A DNA stretch of 64,000 bases, taken from NCBI GenBank assembly GCA_965660145.1, contig CBFHYX010000013.1:62001-126000 (forward strand), in the 5' to 3' direction. This stretch comes from JABURQ01 sp029243145 (GTDB lineage Bacteria > Planctomycetota > Planctomycetia > Planctomycetales > Planctomycetaceae). Below, piece after piece: positions 53,001 to 62,031 of this stretch. The translations under genes and the position numbers were made by a program. The notes under the pieces were generated by a model. That model worked only from the letters and a program-made list of their open reading frames with translations. It was not told where the DNA came from and ran no database searches. The number at the start of each line of letters is the position of its first letter. Position 1 is the first letter of the stretch.

Positions 53001-53620
53001 GGCAGGCACTGCGGTTTAATATTCTGCTCGCATTATTGATCACCTATTTGTTGATGGCGGCTTTGTTCGAGTCGTGGATCTATCCGATGGTCATCATTCT
53101 GTCCGTTCCGTTGGGAGCGGTCGGTGGAATTCTGGGGCTGTGGTTGTTGAACTTCTTCGTACTCCAACCGCTCGACATTTTGACGATGCTCGGCTTTGTG
53201 ATCCTGATCGGAACCGTGGTGAACAATCCCATTCTGATCGTCCATCAGTCCTTGAACTTGATTCGCGATGAGAACATGGAGCCGACTCTCGCCATCGTGG
53301 AATCGGTTCGCACACGTATCCGACCAATCTTTATGACCACCACGACAACCGTATTGGGATTGTTGCCGCTGGTCGTCTTCCCAGGAAGTGGAAGTGAACT
53401 TTATCGGGGACTGGGAAGTGTCGTCCTTGGTGGCTTGCTGGTTTCGACAATTTTCACTTTGTTCCTAGTACCGACGCTGTTCAACTTGGTGATGCGATCA
53501 CAATTGGCCATTGGGCGATTAAAAGCAAAAACCTTCAATTCTGCGGATGAAAAAGCTCCCGAGACAGAAGTCGCTCCCGAGCGACCACAAGGTGGATCAG
53601 AACCAATTCCCGTCACCTGA
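50045..53620 (+). CDS. RND efflux pump, AcrB/HAE1-like
   Basis: A 1191-residue inner-membrane pump, longer than the usual 1030-1050. The N-terminus (FFVRSPIKVSVGVLLVSLFG) and large periplasmic loops fit the family. The proton-relay region GMAFAVGMLVDNAVVVLENI is intact, with the key Asp near residue 494. A hydrophobic stretch of about 40 residues lies between FLHLGIRT and LVVGLAIPTSI (about 414-453), where typical pumps go straight on. A long polar insertion lies around 605-640. The C-terminal repeat has TMLGFVILIGTVVNNPILIV. Cargo is unknown; control by MarR suggests toxic organic compounds. Confidence 0.92.
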   Translation: MNLISFFVRSPIKVSVGVLLVSLFGAVALMRMSMQLTPEVQTPTITIATRWPGASPQEVEQEIIIEQEEQLKNVEGITKLSSESTDSKGTVTLEFLVGTKMEEAVVDVIGRLEQVPSYPEDADKPVISTANAADRPIAWFILSAKRPSDEELAEFQRKHPKLNDELTRVRSAHNPGLAMLRLRLIAEDHPEVQELLPPDDLEVIKLKRFAEDEIEARFERVSGVAQANVIGGQEDEMQVIVDPEKLAARHVTISDLRDVLRGQNEDTSAGDFWEDKRRWVVRTLSQFESPEQVEDQVVAIQGGAPIYVRDVAEVKLGYKKPDGLVRRFGESSIAINAQRQTGANVLDVMVGLRAVNEELNETILAKRGLTLTQVYDETDYIYSSVDLVQQNLFIGSALTMIVLMSFLHLGIRTILFVPLIAASAVASMLISSWFFLITLAIIIGAGFWFARGALVVGLAIPTSIIGTFLILQYLERSLNVISLAGMAFAVGMLVDNAVVVLENIYSRFARGEDAVTAATKGTEEVWGAIVASTLTTIAVFLPIVFIQEEAGQLFRDIAIAISGAVALSFLVSMTVIPTAASRLFSRRSATDIRAEGDEHSGLSEEKRKQMPGWQLFLHQLLVGPIEYLGSLFVRIVTGINVFVQRNVLVSLAMVLLLVGASLSLSWLFWPKVEYLPNGNRNLVFGILLPPPGYNLDELMKMGETVERGLRPYWDVDPGTPEADKLDYPPIGDLFFVARGRSVFMGLRAYDPLRAGELTGLVTKVASQIPGTFAIANQSSLFEQGLEGGRKIEVEITGPDLQKLVGIGGQVFGGSRAAIEGAMARPVPSLDLSSPELHVIPKLTQAAEMGFSASELGYTVNALVDGAYAGDYFYRGDKIDLTIIGQDELANQTQDIPALPIATPTGQLVQLEALADIRLGSGPEQINHRERLRAITIEVTPPPTVPLETAMEIIQSDVVGPILESGQMEGGYRMRLTGTAEKLEDTWQALRFNILLALLITYLLMAALFESWIYPMVIILSVPLGAVGGILGLWLLNFFVLQPLDILTMLGFVILIGTVVNNPILIVHQSLNLIRDENMEPTLAIVESVRTRIRPIFMTTTTTVLGLLPLVVFPGSGSELYRGLGSVVLGGLLVSTIFTLFLVPTLFNLVMRSQLAIGRLKAKTFNSADEKAPETEVAPERPQGGSEPIPVT

Positions 53621-53637
53621 TCATCGGAATCATTTTT

Positions 53638-55146
53638 ATGATCGCTTCTGATCAAGAGAATTCAGCGCCCTTGCTCGAAATGCGAGGGATTGAAAAAACG
53701 TTTCCTGGTGTAAAGGCACTTTCAGGCGTCGATCTGCAAGTTCATCACGGAAAAGTCCTCGCTCTCTTGGGAGAAAACGGTGCAGGCAAAAGCACTTTGA
53801 TGAAAGTTCTCGGCGGCGCCCATCAACCGAACAGTGGAACCATCCTGATTGATGGACAAGAAACAATTTTCCACACTCCACACGATTCGCAACAAGCCGG
53901 CGTCTCGATCATTCATCAGGAATTCAATTTGATTCCCGCCCTCACCGTTCGTGAGAATCTATTTCTGGGCAGAGAATCGACCTCACGAGGATTTGTGAAA
54001 CGGCGCACAGAAACCGCTCAAGCTCGCTCACTGTTTGAGAAAATGGGGGTCGAAATCGACCCTGAATCCTTATGTCGAGATCTTTCAATCTCTCAACAAC
54101 AGGTGGTCGAGATTGCGAAAGCCTTGTCTCAAGACGCAAAGATTCTGGTTCTTGATGAACCATCTGCAGCACTCACAAATGCGGAAGTCGACCGATTGTT
54201 TGACGTGATTCGTGATTTAAAAAGTCGAGGACTGGGTCTCATTTATATCAGTCATCGCTTGGAAGAAATCTTTGAAATTGCCGACCGCGTTTCGGTGTTA
54301 CGAGATGGGTCGCATGTCGGTTCTGCGTCGATTGATGAATTGAACAGAGAGAAGTTAATCTCCTTGATGGTCGGACGAGAATTGACGGAAGAGTTTCCAC
54401 CCCGAAATGTAACACTGGGGGAACCATTGCTCGAAGTGAGCAATCTGTCGCGAGGCGAGACGGTTCGGGATGTCTCCTTTACCATTCGTCGCGGTGAAAT
54501 TTTGGGACTGACGGGTTTGATGGGAGCCGGACGTACGGAAACAGTTCGTCTTATTTTTGGAGCCGATCAACGAGATTCAGGAGAAATTAAGCTCGCCGAT
54601 CAAACTCTCGACATCAAACATCCGCGCGATGCCATCGCCGCTCGCATGGGATTGTTAACCGAGGATCGAAAGACTCAAGGTTTGATCCTGAAACATTCGG
54701 CCCGTGAAAACTTCGGCCTACCGAACCTCGATCAATTTTCTTCGTCGGGATTCGTCAACAACAAACAAGAGGACGCCGAATTTGGAAACTATGTCGAACG
54801 TCTGAAGGTGAAAATACCGCATCAGGAACAACTCGCCGGTAATCTCTCGGGCGGGAATCAGCAAAAAGTCGTGCTGGCGAAGTGGTTGGCGCGAAATTGT
54901 GAAGTCTTAATTTTTGACGAGCCAACTCGCGGCATCGATGTCGGAGCCAAACACGAAATTTATCAATTGATGAACGATCTCGTGGCTGCCGGAAAATGTA
55001 TTCTGATGATCTCGTCCGAACTTCCCGAAGTGCTCGGCATGTCGGATCGAATTCTGGTGATGCACAACGGAAAAGTGACCGGTGAGATCGGCGATGTAAC
55101 AACCGCTTCACAAGAAGAGATTCTGGAACTCGCCATGCAAGGGTAG
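53638..55146 (+). CDS. Sugar ABC transporter ATPase, RbsA type, orphan
   Basis: A 502-residue protein with two ATPase domains. The first has GENGAGKST near residue 45, LSISQQQVVEIAKAL and ILVLDEPSAAL; the second has the degenerate GLMGAGRTE and then SGGNQQKVVLAKWLA with LIFDEPTRGIDVGAK. It is of the same class as the ATPase at 18198 but clearly a different sequence. It lies 17 bp behind the RND pump gene, on the same strand, and the next gene is convergent, so no permease or binding protein is nearby. It may serve a permease encoded elsewhere. Confidence 0.9.
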   Translation: MIASDQENSAPLLEMRGIEKTFPGVKALSGVDLQVHHGKVLALLGENGAGKSTLMKVLGGAHQPNSGTILIDGQETIFHTPHDSQQAGVSIIHQEFNLIPALTVRENLFLGRESTSRGFVKRRTETAQARSLFEKMGVEIDPESLCRDLSISQQQVVEIAKALSQDAKILVLDEPSAALTNAEVDRLFDVIRDLKSRGLGLIYISHRLEEIFEIADRVSVLRDGSHVGSASIDELNREKLISLMVGRELTEEFPPRNVTLGEPLLEVSNLSRGETVRDVSFTIRRGEILGLTGLMGAGRTETVRLIFGADQRDSGEIKLADQTLDIKHPRDAIAARMGLLTEDRKTQGLILKHSARENFGLPNLDQFSSSGFVNNKQEDAEFGNYVERLKVKIPHQEQLAGNLSGGNQQKVVLAKWLARNCEVLIFDEPTRGIDVGAKHEIYQLMNDLVAAGKCILMISSELPEVLGMSDRILVMHNGKVTGEIGDVTTASQEEILELAMQG

Positions 55147-55157
55147 GCAAGTCCCGA

Positions 55158-57365
55158 TCAGGGAATGACTCGATAAACTTCATTGGTGATCAAACCCGAT
55201 TCACCCTGTATCTCTTTCACTCGGCCTGAGAGTTTCTCACCGACTTCCCGTTGTTCATTTTCTGACATTTTCTTGATGAATTTGAACGTCAGCGGTTCGG
55301 GAGTGGAGAGAATTCCCATGTCGATGAGTCGATCAAGAGACTCGGGAATCACGAAATCTGTATATCGATACGTCAATCGATACCGGAGGATTTCACTCCA
55401 ATTGACCAACACATGAGTGATACCAGCCGATTCCAGGTTGCTACGAATTTCTGTTTCGGTCAGCCATTCTCCATCCGAGGAAGTACACCACTTCTCTAAC
55501 AACGAGATATCGAAGACCGTATTGTAAGCGAGCCGAAATCGGGCATCGAAGACATTGGCTTCTCCCACGGAAAGCAGTTTTTCGTGGGCGTCCAGCGACT
55601 GGTTCATCGTCAGAATTCCCGGAGGTTGAATGATCGATGATTCCGCCAGTGTTTCGATGTCGGCTAGATAAAAGTTCAAACCGGTACGAGTGGAAACAAT
55701 CAGACCAAGGTTGAAGACCACCGCGATGGCAACAATGACGAACGACAGCCATTTCGCTCGACTCTTCCAAAGTTGATCAACGCCGACTCCTGCTAACAGA
55801 CAAGCGACGGGAATCAGGGGCAACCAGAACCGATCGAGCCGATGTGTGAAAACCCACCAGGATATGAACAGCCATAAGAGATAAATCCACAACCAGAGAA
55901 TCACTTTTCGGCGATCAATTGCCAGGAATGCCAAGGGAGCAAAAGCAAATAACAGAACCGATTGGTAATCACTTTTGGAAACGACATTCCAAAGATCATG
56001 GGGAATAGCAGACAGGCTATGATGTGAAGGGGAATGGGCGTCCTTCCACTTTTCTTGTAACTCTGCGTTCCAATCGTCACCTCCAAAGACAGACCAAGCC
56101 AGTGGATAGACGGGATTCCCTGTTTCTGCCGTGTTCTTCAGTAACCAGGGTCCGATTGCCAATGCTCCACCGGCAATAAACATCATTGCATATTTGAAGA
56201 CAGGAACGGATTTTGTCTCGGCTGTCCATTTTTTCACACACACAAACAAAGCTGCGACTGTCATCGGCAGGACGACCGAAATCAGTCCGGGATATTTGCA
56301 CGCCATCGCCGACCCAGCGAGAAACCCCGTCACTAGCCACATTTTTTTTGCGAATTGCACATTGATAAACTGAGTTCGAGCCAAATCAAACGCCAATAAA
56401 GTCACCGCCAGGTAGCACATCAACGCGCCTTCGGTGTAAGCAATAATCGAAACTCGATAAACCCACGGCGTCGTCACGAATATAATGACCGCCCACCATC
56501 CGGCTGCTGCGGAAAACCAGCGTTTGGCGAGACAGAAAATCGCCGCTGCTGTCAGCGGAGCAAATGTCATCAACACCGTTTTTCCGACCAACGCGCCAAA
56601 GAACCAGTCGCCTGTCAGGAGCATGCCGGTCAAGCTGAGCATCTCGGTCAGAAACGGAAACGACGTATAGACATTGTGTTCGAGAAACGTAATTTGCCCG
56701 GCAAGATACCATTCTTTCGGACCTTGTAAGTGGTATTCCTTTACGTCGAAATCAATCGACGGGAGCAAGGCGCCCAGCAACATACAAGCAAGGAAAGTCC
56801 CAATGACGGCTATAGGCATCATCAGTTCGTAGGGAAGAATCCACGGCTCGGATATCTTGGCTTTGTGTGAATTCTCGTTCTTCGCAAGTGTTTTCGCTGT
56901 GAGTCCCAGTTCTACGAGCACGACCAGACCGAAAAGAACGCGAAACAGAAGACCGTTCAGCAAACCGGTGAGACCCAGCCCAAGTGTCAGCAACGATATA
57001 GCGGCATAACCAATCGCCAGCGAGAGGACAAATCTTTCCAGACGCGTACTAACTTCAGTCAGCTTCAATCCACGAAGTGCCAGACGACCAATCGACCAAG
57101 CAGCACAGGCAATGAACGCAGCGGTCAGAATCAACCAGTGTCGAGGTGCGAAGTATGACCAACCGGTCGGTAACCCGCCCGCTTGTCCCGACCCAGGCAG
57201 CAGATCGAACAACAGAAAAGGGATATTCTGCCAGAATTCCCAGCGCGTCAGGGAGGGAGAGTTCTGAAGTTCAGAATCATAGAAGAGCCAAGAGAACAGC
57301 AACGTCCAGAACGCTCCCACAATGATTGCCGGGCGAAAGGACGATGATGGGGGTTCCGCGGTCAT
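55158..57365 (-). CDS. Large GT-C-like integral membrane protein
   Basis: A 735-residue membrane protein with about 12-14 hydrophobic segments in the first 560 residues and a soluble C-terminal domain. The loop LPSIDFDVKEYHLQGPKEWY near residue 205 resembles the acidic catalytic loop of GT-C glycosyltransferases (dolichyl- or polyprenyl-phosphate-sugar dependent, such as PMT or ArnT types), and TYRYTDFVIP lies in the C-terminal part. The likely role is glycosylation of lipids or exported proteins. Donor and acceptor are unknown. It ends 11 bp from the convergent orphan ATPase gene. Confidence 0.72.
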   Translation of the reverse strand: MTAEPPSSSFRPAIIVGAFWTLLFSWLFYDSELQNSPSLTRWEFWQNIPFLLFDLLPGSGQAGGLPTGWSYFAPRHWLILTAAFIACAAWSIGRLALRGLKLTEVSTRLERFVLSLAIGYAAISLLTLGLGLTGLLNGLLFRVLFGLVVLVELGLTAKTLAKNENSHKAKISEPWILPYELMMPIAVIGTFLACMLLGALLPSIDFDVKEYHLQGPKEWYLAGQITFLEHNVYTSFPFLTEMLSLTGMLLTGDWFFGALVGKTVLMTFAPLTAAAIFCLAKRWFSAAAGWWAVIIFVTTPWVYRVSIIAYTEGALMCYLAVTLLAFDLARTQFINVQFAKKMWLVTGFLAGSAMACKYPGLISVVLPMTVAALFVCVKKWTAETKSVPVFKYAMMFIAGGALAIGPWLLKNTAETGNPVYPLAWSVFGGDDWNAELQEKWKDAHSPSHHSLSAIPHDLWNVVSKSDYQSVLLFAFAPLAFLAIDRRKVILWLWIYLLWLFISWWVFTHRLDRFWLPLIPVACLLAGVGVDQLWKSRAKWLSFVIVAIAVVFNLGLIVSTRTGLNFYLADIETLAESSIIQPPGILTMNQSLDAHEKLLSVGEANVFDARFRLAYNTVFDISLLEKWCTSSDGEWLTETEIRSNLESAGITHVLVNWSEILRYRLTYRYTDFVIPESLDRLIDMGILSTPEPLTFKFIKKMSENEQREVGEKLSGRVKEIQGESGLITNEVYRVIP

Positions 57366-57585
57366 ACGATAGAAGAAGAGAAGGGTTGCGTCAGTATCTT
57401 TACGTCTCGATTGTGACTCCTTTTTCCCCAGTGCTAAAGCAGCATCGTATGTTCTGTGGAAATATTTTCAGAATCGGTGTCCTAGATGTAGGCAGTTACG
57501 GATGTACTTCCAGAAGGATATCAACGCACAACAACACACGATCAATATCATTGAAATCAAGTGCGAATTGATGCCTTCAGAGAGA

Positions 57586-57617
57586 ACCGGTGACTGAAAT
57601 CAGTCACCGGTTTTTTT
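57586..57617. terminator. Strong hairpin with T run
   Basis: ACCGGTGACTGA-AA-TCAGTCACCGGT is a perfect 12 bp stem, followed on the plus strand by seven T. It lies just after the stop of the minus-strand amidohydrolase gene and could serve it as a bidirectional terminator. No plus-strand gene that it would end was found between 57366 and 57585. Confidence 0.75.
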
Positions 57618-57621
57618 GTGT

Positions 57622-58575
57622 TTACAAATCAATCACCCGCTCGGCATTCTTCCGGCGAATTTTGACCTCCACATCATACGGCAACTTCATATCGACCATT
57701 GTTTCGAACTGAGGAACCCCCTGACCCGGTTGAAGGTAGTCGGTACCAAACATCAAGCGATCTTGTCGACGAATGAGAAACTCGCGTCCGAAATCGGGAT
57801 CGCGGGCGAAGGCGTTGTTCCCGCTGCCTGCCGACATATCTCCATAGATGTTGGGGTACTTTCCCATCAAGCGGTCAATAGCGCCGCCCGGAGCTACTTT
57901 GCCTTTGGGGTATGTTCCAAGATCCTTCTTGGTTTTGATGTCCCCTGATATTGATGCCCACCAACCGGGGCCATGACCGATGAAATCGAGTTCAGAGAAT
58001 GTTGAGAGCGCATGTTCGAGTCTTGGTAGTCCCGGTTCGTCGATGCCGCGTTGAGAATCCATATGGAACAACAGTGGAATTCCCACATCTTCACACACTT
58101 CGTAAATTTGCATCATCAGAGGATCGTCAAACGGCAACCCGACTTTATGTTCGCCGAATCCTTTGGCGCCTCTCTCCACATACGATTGCACAATCTCTTT
58201 AAAGCCTTTGACTCCACCACGGACCGAAGTGCGAGGATCGATGGAGCAAAATGCCGTGAAGCGATCGGGGTGATCTTTGGCGGCTTGCAAAGCCGGCTCG
58301 GTCAATAACAGAAAGCTCGAGGACTCAGGAGAGACTAACGGTAACAAAATGGAACGCTCGATGCCGTGCTCGTCCATCCATTTCAAGAGATCATCGGCAG
58401 TCAGTTCTTTATTACCGTTCCAGGTCGTACCAATATGAGTATGTACGTCAATAAACGGCGGGAGTTTCTTTGACTCACTCGCAGACGCTTGAGGATGAGA
58501 AGCGTTCAACCAGCTTCCCACCATCATTCCAGTCGAAGAAATGAGCATTTCGCGTCGAGAAATAGAAGACATCAT
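57622..58575 (-). CDS. Tat-exported amidohydrolase (amidohydro-rel family 2 type)
   Basis: A 317-residue TIM-barrel hydrolase. The N-terminal signal has twin arginines (SISRREMLISSTGMMVGS), so Tat export is likely. The metal motif HTH is in FIDVHTHIGTTW near residue 42; a His in LLFHMDSQRG near residue 172 and the late Asp in MFGTDYLQPGQ near residue 282 fit the metal and catalytic sites of amidohydrolase family 2. Members hydrolyse or decarboxylate diverse small molecules. ATG at 58575 or the next codon are both possible starts. Confidence 0.82.
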   Translation of the reverse strand: MMSSISRREMLISSTGMMVGSWLNASHPQASASESKKLPPFIDVHTHIGTTWNGNKELTADDLLKWMDEHGIERSILLPLVSPESSSFLLLTEPALQAAKDHPDRFTAFCSIDPRTSVRGGVKGFKEIVQSYVERGAKGFGEHKVGLPFDDPLMMQIYEVCEDVGIPLLFHMDSQRGIDEPGLPRLEHALSTFSELDFIGHGPGWWASISGDIKTKKDLGTYPKGKVAPGGAIDRLMGKYPNIYGDMSAGSGNNAFARDPDFGREFLIRRQDRLMFGTDYLQPGQGVPQFETMVDMKLPYDVEVKIRRKNAERVIDL

Positions 58576-58852
58576 TGGTTCCTGTCGGAGATTGGATGAT
58601 CGAGCGCATCGAATTTACAAGAAACCCTAGCAGACGCAAACGACGATCAGGTCTCAAGAGAATTTTTGATATTGACCCTAAAAACACGAGAATTGCGAGA
58701 CAGAGGTTCCCGTTGAAACGTATCAGATCCACAAACCAAGGTCTGTTGATCGGAGTTTTCGTGTGCTATAATTAAGTATGAGACCCACCTTGATTGGCTC
58801 ACCTGTCAATCACATTTCACTTGTTCAATTCCGATATCAGGACGTATCGATC

Positions 58853-61800
58853 ATGAGTCGTTTCGTAGCCTACTCTGCAGTTTTTAGTTTTCTCGCTTTC
58901 GGATCTTTTTCTGAATCCCCTGCAAACGCAAAAGAGATTGATTACAACCGAGATGTCCGGCGCATTCTGTCCGACAAGTGCTTCACCTGCCATGGCCCGG
59001 ATGGCGAACAACGACAAGCCGGCTTGCGTCTCGATCAGCAGGCAAGTGCCTTCGCGAAATTGGAGTCCGGCGAGACGGCTATTATTCCCGGCAAACCGGG
59101 CGATAGTGAATTGATCAAGCGAATTCTCTCAGAGGATGAATTCACACGAATGCCGCCACCGGAGTCTGAGAAGCAATTGACGGCTGCGGAAATTGCAATT
59201 CTGAAGCAATGGATTTCCGAAGGTGGCAAGTATCAAAAACACTGGTCATTCATCACACCGACACGCCCTGAATTACCAACCGTGGATCGTGCCGGCTTTC
59301 TCCGAAATCCCATCGATCATTTTATTCTCGAAAAGTTGCAACAGACACAGCTTGAGGCAAATCCACAAGCATCAAAAGAGACGCTCATCCGCCGTGTCAC
59401 ATTGGATCTGACTGGTTTGCCACCCACGATTGAGGAAGTTGATGCGTTTTTGCAGGACGAATCTCCCAATGCGTATGAAAAAGTCGTTGATCGATTATTG
59501 AGTTCTCCCCGGTTCGGAGAACATATGGCGCGATACTGGCTGGACGCGGCCCGTTACGGTGATACGCACGGCTTACACTTGGACAACGAGCGAGCGATCT
59601 GGTTGTATCGTGAATGGGTAATCGATGCCTTTAACAACAATAAACCGTTCGATGAATTTACCATCGAACAATTGGCGGGCGACCTGCTGCCGAATCCGAC
59701 CGTCGATCAAAAAATTGCTACGGGATTCAACCGCTGCAATGTGACCACCAGCGAGGGAGGTTCGATCGCACAAGAATATCTGGTTCGATACGCGGTTGAC
59801 CGCGTGGAGACCACGAGCACCGTCTTCATGGGAATGACGATGGGGTGTGCCGTGTGCCACGACCATAAGTACGACCCCTTCACCATGACCGACTTCTATT
59901 CCATGTTCGCTTATTACTATTCTTTGACAGAAAAAGCGATGGACGGCAATGCACTCTTACCACCTCCCACTATGAAAGTTCCCACCCAGGAACAACAGCA
60001 ACAGATGGAGCAGTACAGCACACAAATTGCTGCATTGAAGAAAGACATCAAAGAGAAATTGCTGGCTGTTGAATACACCGATCCGACTCCCGAGGCATCG
60101 CAAGAATTAAGCCGCGAAGATTTTGTCTGGATTGAAGACGAATTACCCAACGGTGCCAACCCACAAGGCAACACTCCCTGGGAATTTGTTTCGGTCGAGC
60201 AGAGGCCGGTCTTCTCAGGAAAGACAGCCTCCACTCGAACTGCCGAAGGTCTAAGCCAACACTTTTTCACAGATGCCAAGCCGTTACTGAGCATTGGCGG
60301 TGACGACACGCTGTTTGCCTACGTTTATCTCGATCCCGAGAACCCGCCGCAGGAAATCATGCTGCAATTTAACGATGGTAGTTGGAATCATCGGGCAGTC
60401 TGGGGAGATAAGAATGCCATCGATTGGGGCGAGTTGGGAACAGCGTCGAGACAATACATGGGCGAACTGCCCGCTCTTGGTAAGTGGACCCGATTAGACG
60501 TGCCCGTTGCCAAAGTCGGCTTGAAAGCAGGTTCCAAATTGAATGGTTGGGCCTTTACCCAGTTTGGCGGGACCGTTTATTGGGACAAAGCCGGACTCAA
60601 CACCATCACCCCACAAGCCGGCATGCAATTTGAATCACTGGCTCGTTGGGATGCTGTTCAAAGGGGTCTTAAAGGAGAAGGCTTGCCGGGCAACATCACC
60701 AACCTGATCAACATCGAATCCGAAAAACGCAACGAAGCCCAACAGAAACAGTTAAAAGAATACTTCTTGGAGAAAGTCTACAAAGGTTCTCAAGAGATCT
60801 TCGGGCCGTTGAATACACAACTTACCGCATTAGAAAAGAGCAAAAAAGATCTCGACCAACAAATACCGTCAACGCTGATCATGGAAGATATGAAAGAGAA
60901 ACGGCAAGCGTATGTATTAATTCGCGGTGAGTATGAAAAACCGGATGAGAGCCGACCGGTGGAACCGAATGTCCCCGCGTTCATGCCCCCACTGCCAGAA
61001 GATGCTCCCAAAAACCGTTTATCATTGGCACGTTGGTTAGTTTCAGCCGAGCACCCGTTGACATCACGAGTCACCGTGAATCGTTACTGGCAGAAGTTTT
61101 TTGGGACGGGTCTTGTGAAGACCGCTGAAGATTTCGGCTCACAAGGAGAGTCGCCCTCTCACCCTGAGTTATTGGACTGGCTGGCCGTCGAGTTTCGGGA
61201 ATCAGGCTGGGACATCAAAGCCATGCAAAAACTGATTGTGATGTCGGGAGCGTATCGCCAAAGCAGTGTCGTTGATCCTCAGGAATACATAATCGATCCC
61301 GAAAATCGATTACTGGCTCGTGGTTCGCGATTTCGTCTCGATGCAGAAATTGTCCGCGATAACGCCCTTTACTTGTCTGGTTTGCTGATTGAACGTGTCG
61401 GCGGAAAAAGCGTCAAACCGTATCAACCTAAAGGCTTGTGGAACGCGGTCGGTTATACCGACAGCAACACGGCAAATTTCACGCAGGACCATGGTGAATC
61501 GCTCTATCGCCGCAGCATGTACACGTTTTGGAAACGGACTTCTCCTCCGCCCACGATGTCCATTTTCGACGCACCCTCTCGCGAAGCGTGTACCGTTCGT
61601 CGCGAGAGAACCAATACGCCGATGCAAGCGTTGGCGTTGATGAATGACATTCAGTTTGTGGAGGCAGCCCGGTTATACGCTCGTCGCATCATGACAGAAG
61701 CCGGCGATACTGATCAAGAAAAGATTGTCTGGGCCTTTCGGACGGCAACCTCACGCATGCCGGATGAAAATGAAATGCAAGTCATCCAGAAACTGCTGAC

Positions 61801-61963
61801 AACATATCGCGAGAAATACACTCAAAATCCCGATCAGGCGCAAGCGTTGCTAAGCGTGGGTGAGTCTCCGCGTGAGGAATCTCTCGATGTTCATCAGCAA
61901 GCGGCCTGGACCATGATCGCTAACCTGATTTTGAACCTTGACGAAACAATTTCCAAAGGCTGA
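58853..61963 (+). CDS. Planctomycete cytochrome c / DUF1549 / DUF1553 protein
   Basis: A 1036-residue protein starting at 58853, with a signal peptide ending near PANAK. Residues 30-110 are a planctomycete-type cytochrome c domain (PSCyt1) with one haem motif CFTCH. DUF1549 (PSCyt2) follows, with FNRCNVTTSEGGSIAQEY and a second CxxCH in CAVCHDHKYDP near residue 340. Residues 380-650 include a poorly known region, and the C-terminal DUF1553 (PSD1) domain covers about 720-1000 with TSRVTVNRYWQKFFGTGL. The DUF1501 gene follows 68 bp later, the standard pairing. Role is unknown; a surface redox or sugar-breakdown role is often proposed. Confidence 0.94.
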   Translation: MSRFVAYSAVFSFLAFGSFSESPANAKEIDYNRDVRRILSDKCFTCHGPDGEQRQAGLRLDQQASAFAKLESGETAIIPGKPGDSELIKRILSEDEFTRMPPPESEKQLTAAEIAILKQWISEGGKYQKHWSFITPTRPELPTVDRAGFLRNPIDHFILEKLQQTQLEANPQASKETLIRRVTLDLTGLPPTIEEVDAFLQDESPNAYEKVVDRLLSSPRFGEHMARYWLDAARYGDTHGLHLDNERAIWLYREWVIDAFNNNKPFDEFTIEQLAGDLLPNPTVDQKIATGFNRCNVTTSEGGSIAQEYLVRYAVDRVETTSTVFMGMTMGCAVCHDHKYDPFTMTDFYSMFAYYYSLTEKAMDGNALLPPPTMKVPTQEQQQQMEQYSTQIAALKKDIKEKLLAVEYTDPTPEASQELSREDFVWIEDELPNGANPQGNTPWEFVSVEQRPVFSGKTASTRTAEGLSQHFFTDAKPLLSIGGDDTLFAYVYLDPENPPQEIMLQFNDGSWNHRAVWGDKNAIDWGELGTASRQYMGELPALGKWTRLDVPVAKVGLKAGSKLNGWAFTQFGGTVYWDKAGLNTITPQAGMQFESLARWDAVQRGLKGEGLPGNITNLINIESEKRNEAQQKQLKEYFLEKVYKGSQEIFGPLNTQLTALEKSKKDLDQQIPSTLIMEDMKEKRQAYVLIRGEYEKPDESRPVEPNVPAFMPPLPEDAPKNRLSLARWLVSAEHPLTSRVTVNRYWQKFFGTGLVKTAEDFGSQGESPSHPELLDWLAVEFRESGWDIKAMQKLIVMSGAYRQSSVVDPQEYIIDPENRLLARGSRFRLDAEIVRDNALYLSGLLIERVGGKSVKPYQPKGLWNAVGYTDSNTANFTQDHGESLYRRSMYTFWKRTSPPPTMSIFDAPSREACTVRRERTNTPMQALALMNDIQFVEAARLYARRIMTEAGDTDQEKIVWAFRTATSRMPDENEMQVIQKLLTTYREKYTQNPDQAQALLSVGESPREESLDVHQQAAWTMIANLILNLDETISKG

Positions 61964-62031
61964 CGACACTTCCAACCGCCGATGCATGCTAAATGATCGA
62001 CAATCTTTAAGTCACTAAGACTCACGGAATC

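Noticed and set aside
57326..57571. 81-codon plus-strand frame before the strong hairpin at 57586
   Set aside because: It overlaps the start of the GT-C-like gene, has no ribosome site and reads like random sequence; the hairpin is better explained as the end of the amidohydrolase gene.
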